A DNA stretch of 6,336 nucleotides from Pseudomonadota bacterium (GTDB taxonomy: Bacteria; Pseudomonadota; Gammaproteobacteria; Acidiferrobacterales; Sulfurifustaceae): contig CP070641.1 in the NCBI GenBank assembly GCA_020354085.1, forward strand, positions 2,152,982 to 2,159,317, read 5' to 3'. The translations under genes and the position numbers were made by a program. Position 1 is the first letter of the stretch. Each line of letters opens with the position of its first letter. Below, one piece after another: positions 1 to 5,858 of this stretch. The notes beneath the pieces were generated by a model, which saw nothing but the letters and a program-made list of their open reading frames with translations, made no database searches and was not told where the DNA came from.

Positions 1-1
1 G

Positions 2-331
2 GTGCCGCGCGTCTTGGAAGCGCGCGGGCTCGATGTCTCACCGGCTCTGATCCACAAGCTGCAGGCAGCAGGTGATGCGCGCGCGGTAGAAATACTTCAC
101 ATCATTCTGCGCGACGAGATCGGCCACGTGCGTATCGGCAACCGCTGGTACGCCCACCTGTGCGTGCAACGCGGACTTGATCCCATCACGACGTTCCGAC
201 AGCTGCTTGGGGAGTATGGGAGTCTGCGGCTGCGCCCGCCGTTTCACCTGGAAGCGCGCCGGCTCGCGGGATTCAGCGAGCGTGAACTCGCGCTACTGGA
301 ACAACTTTCCGCTCCGCGTAGCTCGCCGTGA
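2..331 (+). CDS. DUF455 family ferritin-like protein, C-terminal part (5' truncated by window)
   Basis: The reading frame is open to the left edge and ends in TGA at 329-331, so about 109 C-terminal residues are visible. The GTG at position 2 is probably an internal Val: the opening VPRVLEARGLD is typical internal sequence of DUF455 (COG2833) proteins, not an N-terminus. A helix with E39-I-G-H42 (counted from position 2), inside LRDEIGHVRIGNRW, matches the second ExxH metal-ligand motif of ferritin-like four-helix bundles; E30-I-L-H33 lies one helical stretch before it. The C-terminal part, with PPFHLEARRLAGF, is the usual end of this family. DUF455 proteins are predicted di-metal, soluble and cytoplasmic, and their reaction is not established. 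The gene converges on the lipoprotein gene with a gap of only 39 bp. The family call is from recalled motif similarity and is fairly secure; function is unknown. Confidence 0.85.
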   Translation: MPRVLEARGLDVSPALIHKLQAAGDARAVEILHIILRDEIGHVRIGNRWYAHLCVQRGLDPITTFRQLLGEYGSLRLRPPFHLEARRLAGFSERELALLEQLSAPRSSP

Positions 332-335
332 CCGT

Positions 336-366
336 GGACACTCGCGTGCATTAGTGCTTTGTGTCC
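336..366. terminator. Possible weak hairpin between convergent genes
   Basis: GGACAC (336-341) and GTGTCC (361-366) form a perfect 6-bp inverted repeat around a 19-nt loop. It lies in the 39-bp gap between the stop codons of the DUF455 gene and the lipoprotein gene. There is no T-tract on either side and the loop is long, so it is a poor intrinsic terminator. Position is the main argument for it. Confidence 0.22.
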
Positions 367-370
367 CCGG

Positions 371-1129
371 CTAGTCCGCGACGATGAGGTCGACCCACTC
401 GCTCAGCGAACCGTGGTTGAAGTCGCCGAGCTCGGGGTGTTCATGCACGTCGCGCGCGTGTACGCGCCAGCGATAGTAGCCTCCGGGCTGAAGCAAGTTG
501 GCAGGAAGCGTGACTTGCGGCACGGAAATCACCTTGGACTTGAAGATCTCGCGTTCCCCATCCCACATATCGTGCACGTAGACCTGGTAATGCGTGGCGC
601 CCGGTACCGGCTGCCAGCGCAGTTCCGTGGGCATCGAGATCGGCGATCCATCGCTACCCGGCCCCATGTCGCTGGCAAACGGCATCACATTAACGACGAC
701 GCGGTCACGGGCCAAGTAGGTCGTACCATTCTTGAGCGTGATGTGCGCGCTGTACCAGCCGCCTGGCGCATTTTCTGGTAGCGCCTGCTGGTTCATCACG
801 ACGCGCTTTTCCGGTTTGCCTGGGCTGCGCAGGACGCGATGGCGCGTGAGGTCCAGCTCGGTCAGTATTCGGCCGTCCGGATAGAAAACCGTCACGCGCG
901 CGATCTCGTCATAGCGTGTGGTCGAGAACACGTGCATGAAAAACACCGGTCGATCTGGCCAGTTGCAGACGCGCATGTCGAAGAAACCGACCTCGGTGTA
1001 GTGCGGGTCCGCCGCACGTGCGGCTGGTGTCTTGTCTGAATGTGCGCAGGCTGCGGCCAGGCAGGCCACACTCAGGAGCACGGCACGGGCACGGTAGGAC
1101 CGGTTGGTTTTACTGACGGTTTTGGCCAT
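371..1129 (-). CDS. Probable lipoprotein with C-terminal fibronectin-III-like domain
   Basis: This 252-residue protein is the last gene of the operon. A basic N-terminus (KTVSKTNRSYRARA) is followed by a hydrophobic stretch and the lipobox-like LAAAC, predicting lipidation at Cys28; Cys23 is a weaker alternative. After a short Ala-rich linker, residues about 45-150 look like a beta-rich domain (VFYPDGRILTELDL, GGWYSAHITLKNG). Residues about 166-252 resemble a FnIII-type fold: LRWQPVPGATHYQVYV, then GGYYRWRVHARD, ending in a SEWVDLIV strand. I recognise no catalytic motif, so a binding or structural role at the periplasmic face or outer membrane is inferred. The ATG at 1127-1129 overlaps the TAA of the upstream CNBD gene by one base (TAATG) and has a good ribosome binding site, AAAAAGG with 7-nt spacing. 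That fixes the start and implies translational coupling. The specific family is not recognised. Confidence 0.82.
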   Translation of the reverse strand: MAKTVSKTNRSYRARAVLLSVACLAAACAHSDKTPAARAADPHYTEVGFFDMRVCNWPDRPVFFMHVFSTTRYDEIARVTVFYPDGRILTELDLTRHRVLRSPGKPEKRVVMNQQALPENAPGGWYSAHITLKNGTTYLARDRVVVNVMPFASDMGPGSDGSPISMPTELRWQPVPGATHYQVYVHDMWDGEREIFKSKVISVPQVTLPANLLQPGGYYRWRVHARDVHEHPELGDFNHGSLSEWVDLIVAD

Positions 1130-1566
1130 TAGGAAACCTTTTTGTTAGTTGCACGCAGCCGCTCGCTCAGGCTGCGGATTACGCCCAGGCCGAGCGCTGG
1201 ATAGGCCTGTAGAATGCCAAGCAGCTTACCCTTGTCGAGCGCCAGCAGCCGCGTATCTTCCAGCACATGCGCGGTCGCCGAGCGCAACTGATCGTCGAAC
1301 AGGCCCATTTCGCCAAAACACTCACGCGGCCCAAGCGTGGCAATGAAATCCTTGACCGCCGGATCCGCGTGCAGCGAAATGCCGATGCGTCCGTCGGTGA
1401 TGAGATAGAGTCGATCCGAGGGGTCATTGATGTCGAAGACCCGCTCACCGGCAAAGAACGCCTCCTCGGTCAGCTCCTGCGCCACCAGGCGCAGATCGCC
1501 TGTCATAACCGCGCTGAATACCGGGGTGCGCTTAAGCAACAGGATGCGTTCGAAGAGATCCGCCAT
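1129..1566 (-). CDS. Stand-alone cyclic nucleotide-binding domain (CNBD) protein
   Basis: This 145-residue protein is a single CRP/PKA-type cyclic-nucleotide-binding domain. From the ATG at 1566, the N-terminal helix DLFERILLLKRTPVFSAV leads into a beta-roll (GERVFDINDPSDRLYLITDG). The phosphate-binding cassette is at residues 84-99 (FGEMGLFDDQLRSATA), with the ribose-contacting Glu86 and phosphate-contacting Arg95 both kept. A C-terminal helix, ALGVIRSLSERLRATN, follows. No helix-turn-helix or catalytic domain is present, so it is not a CRP-type regulator; a sensor or regulatory subunit is more likely. An in-frame TTG at 1573-1575 overlaps the preceding TGA as TTGA. I prefer ATG 1566 because the GAGG at 1578-1581 is 11 nt from it but only 2 nt from the TTG. 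Sequence style matches the CNBD fused to the C-terminus of NTT-HEAT transporters, and the gene directly upstream encodes an NTT-HEAT protein. Binding of cAMP or cGMP is inferred from the intact cassette. Confidence 0.88.
   Translation of the reverse strand: MADLFERILLLKRTPVFSAVMTGDLRLVAQELTEEAFFAGERVFDINDPSDRLYLITDGRIGISLHADPAVKDFIATLGPRECFGEMGLFDDQLRSATAHVLEDTRLLALDKGKLLGILQAYPALGLGVIRSLSERLRATNKKVS
1137..1143 (-). promoter_or_regulatory. Ribosome binding site of the lipoprotein gene
   Basis: The minus strand reads AAAAAGG, then 7 nt, then ATG at 1129. The site lies inside the last codons of the CNBD gene. With the TAATG overlap it supports coupled translation and settles the start of the lipoprotein. 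Confidence 0.65.
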
Positions 1567-1571
1567 GTAAA

Positions 1572-4217
1572 TCAACGCCTCGCCGTCGCGGCCTGTTCAG
1601 CGCAAGTACGCAACCAATCATCACCCTGCTGTCGACACCACGCGAGAATATCATCCAGCGGCGTGTGTTTCGTCCTTTCCTCGTCAATAATCGCTTGCTC
1701 GCTGGGTTGAAGCAGCTCGCTCAGCCCAGCCGTGAGGACGCGGTGGCGCAGCTCCCCGAGAACCTCGATGGCAGCGGCGCGATGGTGGCGCTCGCCGTGT
1801 CGCAGACCAGCCCGTATCAGCGCGACCGCTGCGCGCTCTTCAATGCCTTCCAGCGCCTGCAGTGCCAGATCGAGCGCGGCCTGCTCGCGCTCGGCGAGGA
1901 CAATCGCGAGCAACTCCCGCGCCGGGCAATCGCCGGCAGACGATGCAGCGCCGTTGGCCAGGGCGACGCGAAACCGACGTAGGACGTGCCCCTCTTCAAT
2001 TCCCTGCCGTGCCAGCGACGCAAAAACTTCTGCCGGCGCGCCGCGTTCAATCAAAATGCGCAGCGCCGCATCTCGTGCGCGCATGCTACCGCCTTTGCTG
2101 GCCAGGAATTGCGCCAAGGTAGATGCTGCCGTGGGCTCGCGCTGCCATTCCGCCAAGGCGCTGCGCAGCACCGCCTCATGCGGGTCGCCTAGAGCGCACC
2201 ACAGCCGTTGCGCGCGCGCTGGCACGGCGAATACGTGAGTGGCAGCCACGGCCGCGGCACGAACGAAACCATCATTACTTGCCAACGCCCGGTCGACAGC
2301 GGCTTGGGCTTCCGGCCAAGGTTGGTCTCGCCATGCAGACAGGACCTCCAGCGCCGCGCGCCGGACTCGTACGTTAGGATGATCAAGTACGGGCAGTAGT
2401 GCATCGCCAAGTGACGGGCTCGGAAACTGGCGCAGCGCGCACAAGCCGGCCAATTGCGTTTTGTAGTCGTCCGACGTCAGTAGTGCGCGCCAGCGCGTGA
2501 GCGCGTCTACCCCGGGGAGATTGATTTCGAAGCGCAGCGCGCCAAGAATGCCGCAGGCCACCAGACGTGGATTGTCACTCGCCAACAGGCTGGGGATAGC
2601 ATCGCGGGCACGCACGTCGCGCGCACCAAGTAACTGCGTCATGACGCTTGCCCGGTAGTGGTCATCGGCCCCGTCAGACGTACGCCAAAGCACTTCGCGC
2701 GCACCGGCGCTCTTTTCCGTATCGAGGAGCCGCACCAGGCGATCACGTAGCGGCACCGACGCGCGCGCCAAGCGCGCGGCCAACACCGCCGGGGCACGAG
2801 CGGGAAAATGCTTGGCCAGCAGTTGGGCGTAGGCAAGGCACACGTCCTCGTCATCGCTGTCAACGCCACGTGCGACCTCCTGCCATAGCGCGCGATCGGC
2901 GCCTTCTAGCATGTTGTCGAGGCGGCGATGCGGCAGAAACAGCCGCTCCCTGAGCGTATCGAGGATGGCCGGTCGGTAGGCACGGTTGCTGAGCACGCTG
3001 CACCACAACAGCGCCACGGCCGCGCCCAACCCGACCCACAGGAAAGCACTCGGATCGGCCTGCGGCAATAACCAAAGCCCTGTCCCCGAGGCCACCAACC
3101 CAAACGGCAGCACCAGCCCGAGCGATAAGGCGCGCACCCGCCCTTGCATGTAGTCGGGCAAGATATTGAAAAACAGATTGCGAGTTGGATTGCGCAAGGC
3201 CGGCATCACACTGTCTCGGCTGAAGCTCGCGAGCAGAGCAGCCGGCAACGCGAACTGCGCAAGCAGGACACCAAAACTCAGCAGGTGGGTAACCGGAAAG
3301 ATCAGGTTTACGGTCTTGATGCCAAAGCGCTGCAGCAGTCTTCCTGTCAGCAGCAACTGCATGATCACCGCGCTGGCCGCAGTAACCGCCGCGACCAAGC
3401 CCAGAAAGGCCGTCAGATCGGCCTCCGCGATGAAGGTGTCGGTGTAAATACGATTGATCGCGTAAGACAGTATGTAATAGCTCACGACGAGGAACAGCAG
3501 CGCCCACGCCTGGGTCCGCGCCAACGCCGAGGACTGCGTAAAACGCAGACCCTGCACAATTTGTTCGATGGCGCGTTTGACCGGTGCGCGTCGGCGCGGG
3601 GGCGGACGATAAAGCGGCGAGGAGCCCGCGATGCGATGGTGTCGGCGAATCATCGCGATCCCGATGATGAGCAGGGCGCTCCACAACAGTAACAGGTGGC
3701 CGGTGCCGATGAGCCGTGTCGCGGCCGCCAGCAGGATGCCGCCGATAATACGTCCACCTTCGAGGGCCGCGAACAACACCGGAAACAAACGCTTGCCCTG
3801 CAGCGCATCGAAGTTTTGCGCCATGTACAGGGAGACATGCACGATGAGCAGTTCCGAGGCGGCCTGATAGACCAGGAAATAGATCGGGTAAGCGGCGCGC
3901 CATGATGTGAAGGCAATCAAAAACCAGCTCGAACCGATCAGCGCAGCCAACACCGCCAGCACGACGACGGCCAGGCGTTCCGAAGCTAACCGGTCGGCAT
4001 ATGCGGCGAAGGTGATACTCGTGGCGGCCAGGATCAGGCCGAGGAGGGCATACATGGTCGGCAGGTGCTCGACGCCGTAGCGCTTGAAAAACAGCGCATC
4101 GGCGCTGCTGCGTCCGAATGCGAGCCCGGCACCGAGCACCGCAACCAGCGCGGCGAAATACAGCACCGTCCGCCGCTCGTCTTCGCGGATCAGCAGAAGG
4201 TCCAGGAAGCGTGACAT
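1572..4217 (-). CDS. NTT (ATP/ADP translocase-like) transporter with C-terminal HEAT-repeat domain
   Basis: This is an 881-residue protein from the preferred ATG at 4215-4217 (MSRFLDLL). Residues about 20-410 hold 11-12 hydrophobic segments. Two stretches resemble conserved parts of nucleotide transporters of the NTT/Tlc family: GKRLFPVLFAALEGG (about 141-155, cf. the AKRFYPLFG motif) and NPTRNLFFNILPDYMQGR (about 343-360) before LSLGLVLPFG. A charged loop (RPPPRRRAPVKR) separates the two transmembrane halves. Residues about 435-881 are soluble and helical with HEAT-like repeats, for example NPRLVACGILGALRF (549-563), HPNVRVRRAALEVLSAW (613-629), GFVRAAAVAATHVF (650-663) and HHRAAAIEVLGEL (811-823). 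The end, DDWLRTCAEQAA, resembles the repeat that precedes the CNBD in fused homologues. The frame opens back to an ATG at 4373, but the extra 52 residues are Arg-rich and unlike a transporter N-terminus. No strong Shine-Dalgarno precedes 4217, so the start is uncertain. The substrate is unknown; a diverged MFS-like carrier is the alternative. First gene of the operon. Confidence 0.83.
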   Translation of the reverse strand: MSRFLDLLLIREDERRTVLYFAALVAVLGAGLAFGRSSADALFFKRYGVEHLPTMYALLGLILAATSITFAAYADRLASERLAVVVLAVLAALIGSSWFLIAFTSWRAAYPIYFLVYQAASELLIVHVSLYMAQNFDALQGKRLFPVLFAALEGGRIIGGILLAAATRLIGTGHLLLLWSALLIIGIAMIRRHHRIAGSSPLYRPPPRRRAPVKRAIEQIVQGLRFTQSSALARTQAWALLFLVVSYYILSYAINRIYTDTFIAEADLTAFLGLVAAVTAASAVIMQLLLTGRLLQRFGIKTVNLIFPVTHLLSFGVLLAQFALPAALLASFSRDSVMPALRNPTRNLFFNILPDYMQGRVRALSLGLVLPFGLVASGTGLWLLPQADPSAFLWVGLGAAVALLWCSVLSNRAYRPAILDTLRERLFLPHRRLDNMLEGADRALWQEVARGVDSDDEDVCLAYAQLLAKHFPARAPAVLAARLARASVPLRDRLVRLLDTEKSAGAREVLWRTSDGADDHYRASVMTQLLGARDVRARDAIPSLLASDNPRLVACGILGALRFEINLPGVDALTRWRALLTSDDYKTQLAGLCALRQFPSPSLGDALLPVLDHPNVRVRRAALEVLSAWRDQPWPEAQAAVDRALASNDGFVRAAAVAATHVFAVPARAQRLWCALGDPHEAVLRSALAEWQREPTAASTLAQFLASKGGSMRARDAALRILIERGAPAEVFASLARQGIEEGHVLRRFRVALANGAASSAGDCPARELLAIVLAEREQAALDLALQALEGIEERAAVALIRAGLRHGERHHRAAAIEVLGELRHRVLTAGLSELLQPSEQAIIDEERTKHTPLDDILAWCRQQGDDWLRTCAEQAATARR

Positions 4218-4247
4218 TAGGTACGCATGCTCGTGGCCACCGCATTG

Positions 4248-4260
4248 TGCACCGCGTGCA
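4248..4260. repeat. Short perfect inverted repeat TGCAC-CGC-GTGCA
   Basis: Two 5-bp arms around a 3-bp centre form a symmetric site, about 31 bp upstream of the preferred transporter start. Size and location would suit a dimeric regulator's operator in the operon leader. One copy this short can occur by chance in GC-rich DNA, and no regulator can be assigned. Confidence 0.3.
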
Positions 4261-4412
4261 GCGGGCTGACTACCGGTGTAAACGCGATGAGACGCCATCG
4301 ATCGAGACCGCGCAACTTTTTTGAATGGCCGAGCATCCGAGCGTCTGCTGGTTGTCCGAGCGGCGCACGGCATCGAGTTCCATTCCGGCGACGCGGCCTA
4401 GCGGGCTTTCGG

Positions 4413-4418
4413 TATAAT
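4413..4418 (+). promoter_or_regulatory. Sigma-70 -10 box (TATAAT) for ampG
   Basis: An exact consensus TATAAT in GC-rich surroundings (TTTCGGTATAATGCCGC) lies 19 bp upstream of the preferred ampG start. No good TTGACA-like -35 is present at 16-18 bp spacing; the bases there are GC-rich. Transcription would begin near 4424-4426, giving a very short leader of about 12-14 nt. The box overlaps an in-frame ATG at 4417, which argues against that ATG as the translation start. Confidence 0.72.
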
Positions 4419-4437
4419 GCCGCGCGGCAACCTCTTC

Positions 4438-5808
4438 ATGGCACCCGCTCCGAATCGCAGCTGGCTGCAAGCGCTTGAGATCTATCGCAAGCCGCGCGTG
4501 GTCGCCATGCTGTTCCTCGGTTTCGCCGCCGGCCTGCCGTTTCCGCTGGTGTTCACCACACTCTCGACCTGGCTGCGCGACGTCGGCGTAAATCGCACCA
4601 CCATCGGCTTCTTCGCCTGGATTGGCGTTACCTATTCCATCAAGGTGCTTTGGTCGCCGGTGGTGGATCGCGCGCCGCTGCCCGTCATCACGCGAGCGCT
4701 CGGCCAGCGCCGCGGCTGGATGCTGTTCGCCCAAATCGGCATCGTTGCTGGCCTGTTCGCCATGGCGACGACCGATCCGGTTCAGGACATCACGGCGATG
4801 GCATTGTTCGCGCTGCTGGTGGCGTTCGCGTCCGCAACCCAGGACATCGCGATCGACGCCTATCGCATCGAGGCGGTGGCCGCCGAGTGGCAGGGGGCGA
4901 TGGCCGGTATGTATCAAAGCGGCTATCGCATCGCGGCGGCGCTGGTCGGGGGTGCCGGGGCGCTGTATCTGGCGGATTATGTCTCCTGGACCGCCAGCTA
5001 CCTGGTCATGGCGGCGAGCATGGTAGTCGGCATCGTCACGGTGCTGGTAATCCGCGAGCCGGAGCGGGCAGTGAACCGCCGGACGATGATGCAGGAGCAG
5101 CAGGTGATCGATTTTCTGGAGCGCAGCGCGCACCTGCCTGCTGCTTGGCGGGTACCGGCGGCGTGGTTTATCGGGGCGGTGATCTGTCCCTTCACCGAGT
5201 TCTTCAAGCGCAACGGCTGGTGGGCGCTGTTGATCCTGGTATTCATTGGCATCTATAGGATTAGCGACATCGTCCTCGCCAACATGGCCTATCCGTTCTA
5301 CATCGACCTGGGATTCACGAAGACCGAGATTGCCAACATCGCCAAGATTTACGGGGTGACCATGACCATCGCCGGCGCGGTAGTAGGCGGCATGCTGGTG
5401 GTGCGGTTCGGGGTGATGCGCATGCTGTTGCTCGGCGCGGTGCTGGTGGCGGTGACCAACTTGCTGTTCGCACAGCTGGCGGTGACCGGCAAGAGCCTGG
5501 CCGGTCTCGCGCTCGTGATCAGCGCCGACAACTTCTCCGGTGGCCTTGCCGGCTCGGCGTTCATCGCTTACCTGTCGCGGCTCACCAACGCCGCGTACAC
5601 AGCGACCCAGTACGCCCTGTTCAGCTCGCTGATGACGCTCGGCCCGAAGTTCATCTCCGGTTTTTCGGGGATGTACGTCGATGCCTTCGGTTACGCAAGT
5701 TTCTTCGTCTATGCGGCGGCGATGGGTGTGCCCGCAATCTTGTTTGTTCTGTACTTGATGCGGCGGTTGAATGTCGATATGAGCACGGTACAGTCAAGCG
5801 CGCGATGA
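4438..5808 (+). CDS. ampG: AmpG family muropeptide MFS transporter
   Basis: AmpG imports anhydro-muropeptides (GlcNAc-1,6-anhydroMurNAc and its peptides) from periplasm to cytoplasm for cell-wall recycling. In some Gram-negatives this also feeds AmpR-controlled beta-lactamase induction. The 456-residue protein is hydrophobic throughout with about 12 predicted membrane segments, near the usual 450-490 residues. Family signatures, numbered from ATG 4438: GFAAGLPFPLVFTTLSTWLR (28-47), LWSPVVDR (71-78), ATQDIAIDAYRIEA (133-146), MYQSGYRIA (158-166), YRISDIVLANMAYPFYID (273-290), and DNFSGGLAGSAFIAYLS (364-380) followed by YTATQYALFSS (387-397). An in-frame ATG at 4417 lies within the TATAAT promoter box, so 4438 is the better start. 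No Shine-Dalgarno precedes it, and the predicted leader is nearly absent. The gene is divergent from the NTT-HEAT operon and convergent with the partial gene at 5859. No linked ampC or ampR is visible here, so a recycling role is the safe assignment. Confidence 0.93.
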   Translation: MAPAPNRSWLQALEIYRKPRVVAMLFLGFAAGLPFPLVFTTLSTWLRDVGVNRTTIGFFAWIGVTYSIKVLWSPVVDRAPLPVITRALGQRRGWMLFAQIGIVAGLFAMATTDPVQDITAMALFALLVAFASATQDIAIDAYRIEAVAAEWQGAMAGMYQSGYRIAAALVGGAGALYLADYVSWTASYLVMAASMVVGIVTVLVIREPERAVNRRTMMQEQQVIDFLERSAHLPAAWRVPAAWFIGAVICPFTEFFKRNGWWALLILVFIGIYRISDIVLANMAYPFYIDLGFTKTEIANIAKIYGVTMTIAGAVVGGMLVVRFGVMRMLLLGAVLVAVTNLLFAQLAVTGKSLAGLALVISADNFSGGLAGSAFIAYLSRLTNAAYTATQYALFSSLMTLGPKFISGFSGMYVDAFGYASFFVYAAAMGVPAILFVLYLMRRLNVDMSTVQSSAR

Positions 5809-5833
5809 ACCGAAAACTGCGGGAAGTCGGTAA

Positions 5834-5856
5834 GCCGCCTGCTTCGCGCGGGTGGC
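5834..5856. terminator. Possible bidirectional hairpin between convergent genes
   Basis: GCCGCCTGC (5834-5842) pairs with GCGGGTGGC (5848-5856) as a 9-bp stem with two G-T wobbles and a 5-nt loop, TTCGC. It fills most of the 50-bp gap after the ampG stop and ends 2 bp before the stop codon of the opposing gene. No T-run follows on either strand, so intrinsic termination is uncertain. Position between converging genes is the main support. Confidence 0.4.
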
Positions 5857-5858
5857 AG

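Larger units (their letters stand above)
4218..4437. other. Divergent intergenic region between the NTT-HEAT operon and ampG
   Basis: These roughly 220 bp separate the two divergent start codons. The region holds the ampG -10 box, a short perfect inverted repeat (4248-4260) and a T6 run (4317-4322). I found no convincing minus-strand promoter for the operon: TTTACA near 4283 on that strand lacks a -10 at proper spacing. The minus strand is open in the transporter frame as far as 4373, so part of the region could be coding if a farther start is used. Confidence 0.6.

Noticed and set aside
1129..1566. CRP/FNR-type transcription factor.
   Set aside because: The protein ends after the C-helix; there is no helix-turn-helix domain in frame or in the adjacent frames.
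1566..1575. Possible frameshift or sequencing error joining the HEAT and CNBD frames.
   Set aside because: The stop, a nearby ATG and an upstream GAGG form an ordinary gene junction, and both proteins have natural ends. It cannot be fully excluded without read data, so it is listed as a refuting condition for the split-fusion finding.
2860..4245. A 461-codon open frame on the minus strand overlapping the transporter gene in another frame.
   Set aside because: It is Arg/Pro/Ala-rich with no recognisable domain, whereas the overlapping frame encodes clear membrane segments and NTT motifs. Long shadow frames are common at this GC content.
4280..4322. T6 run at 4317-4322 with a nearby CGATG/CATCG inverted repeat, resembling a plus-strand terminator.
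   Set aside because: The stem is only 5 bp, is not adjacent to the T-run, and no plus-strand gene ends upstream for it to terminate.
4270..5133. A 287-codon open frame antisense to the 5' half of ampG.
   Set aside because: Its His/Arg/Asp-rich composition is typical of an antisense shadow of a membrane-protein gene; the ampG frame is unmistakable.
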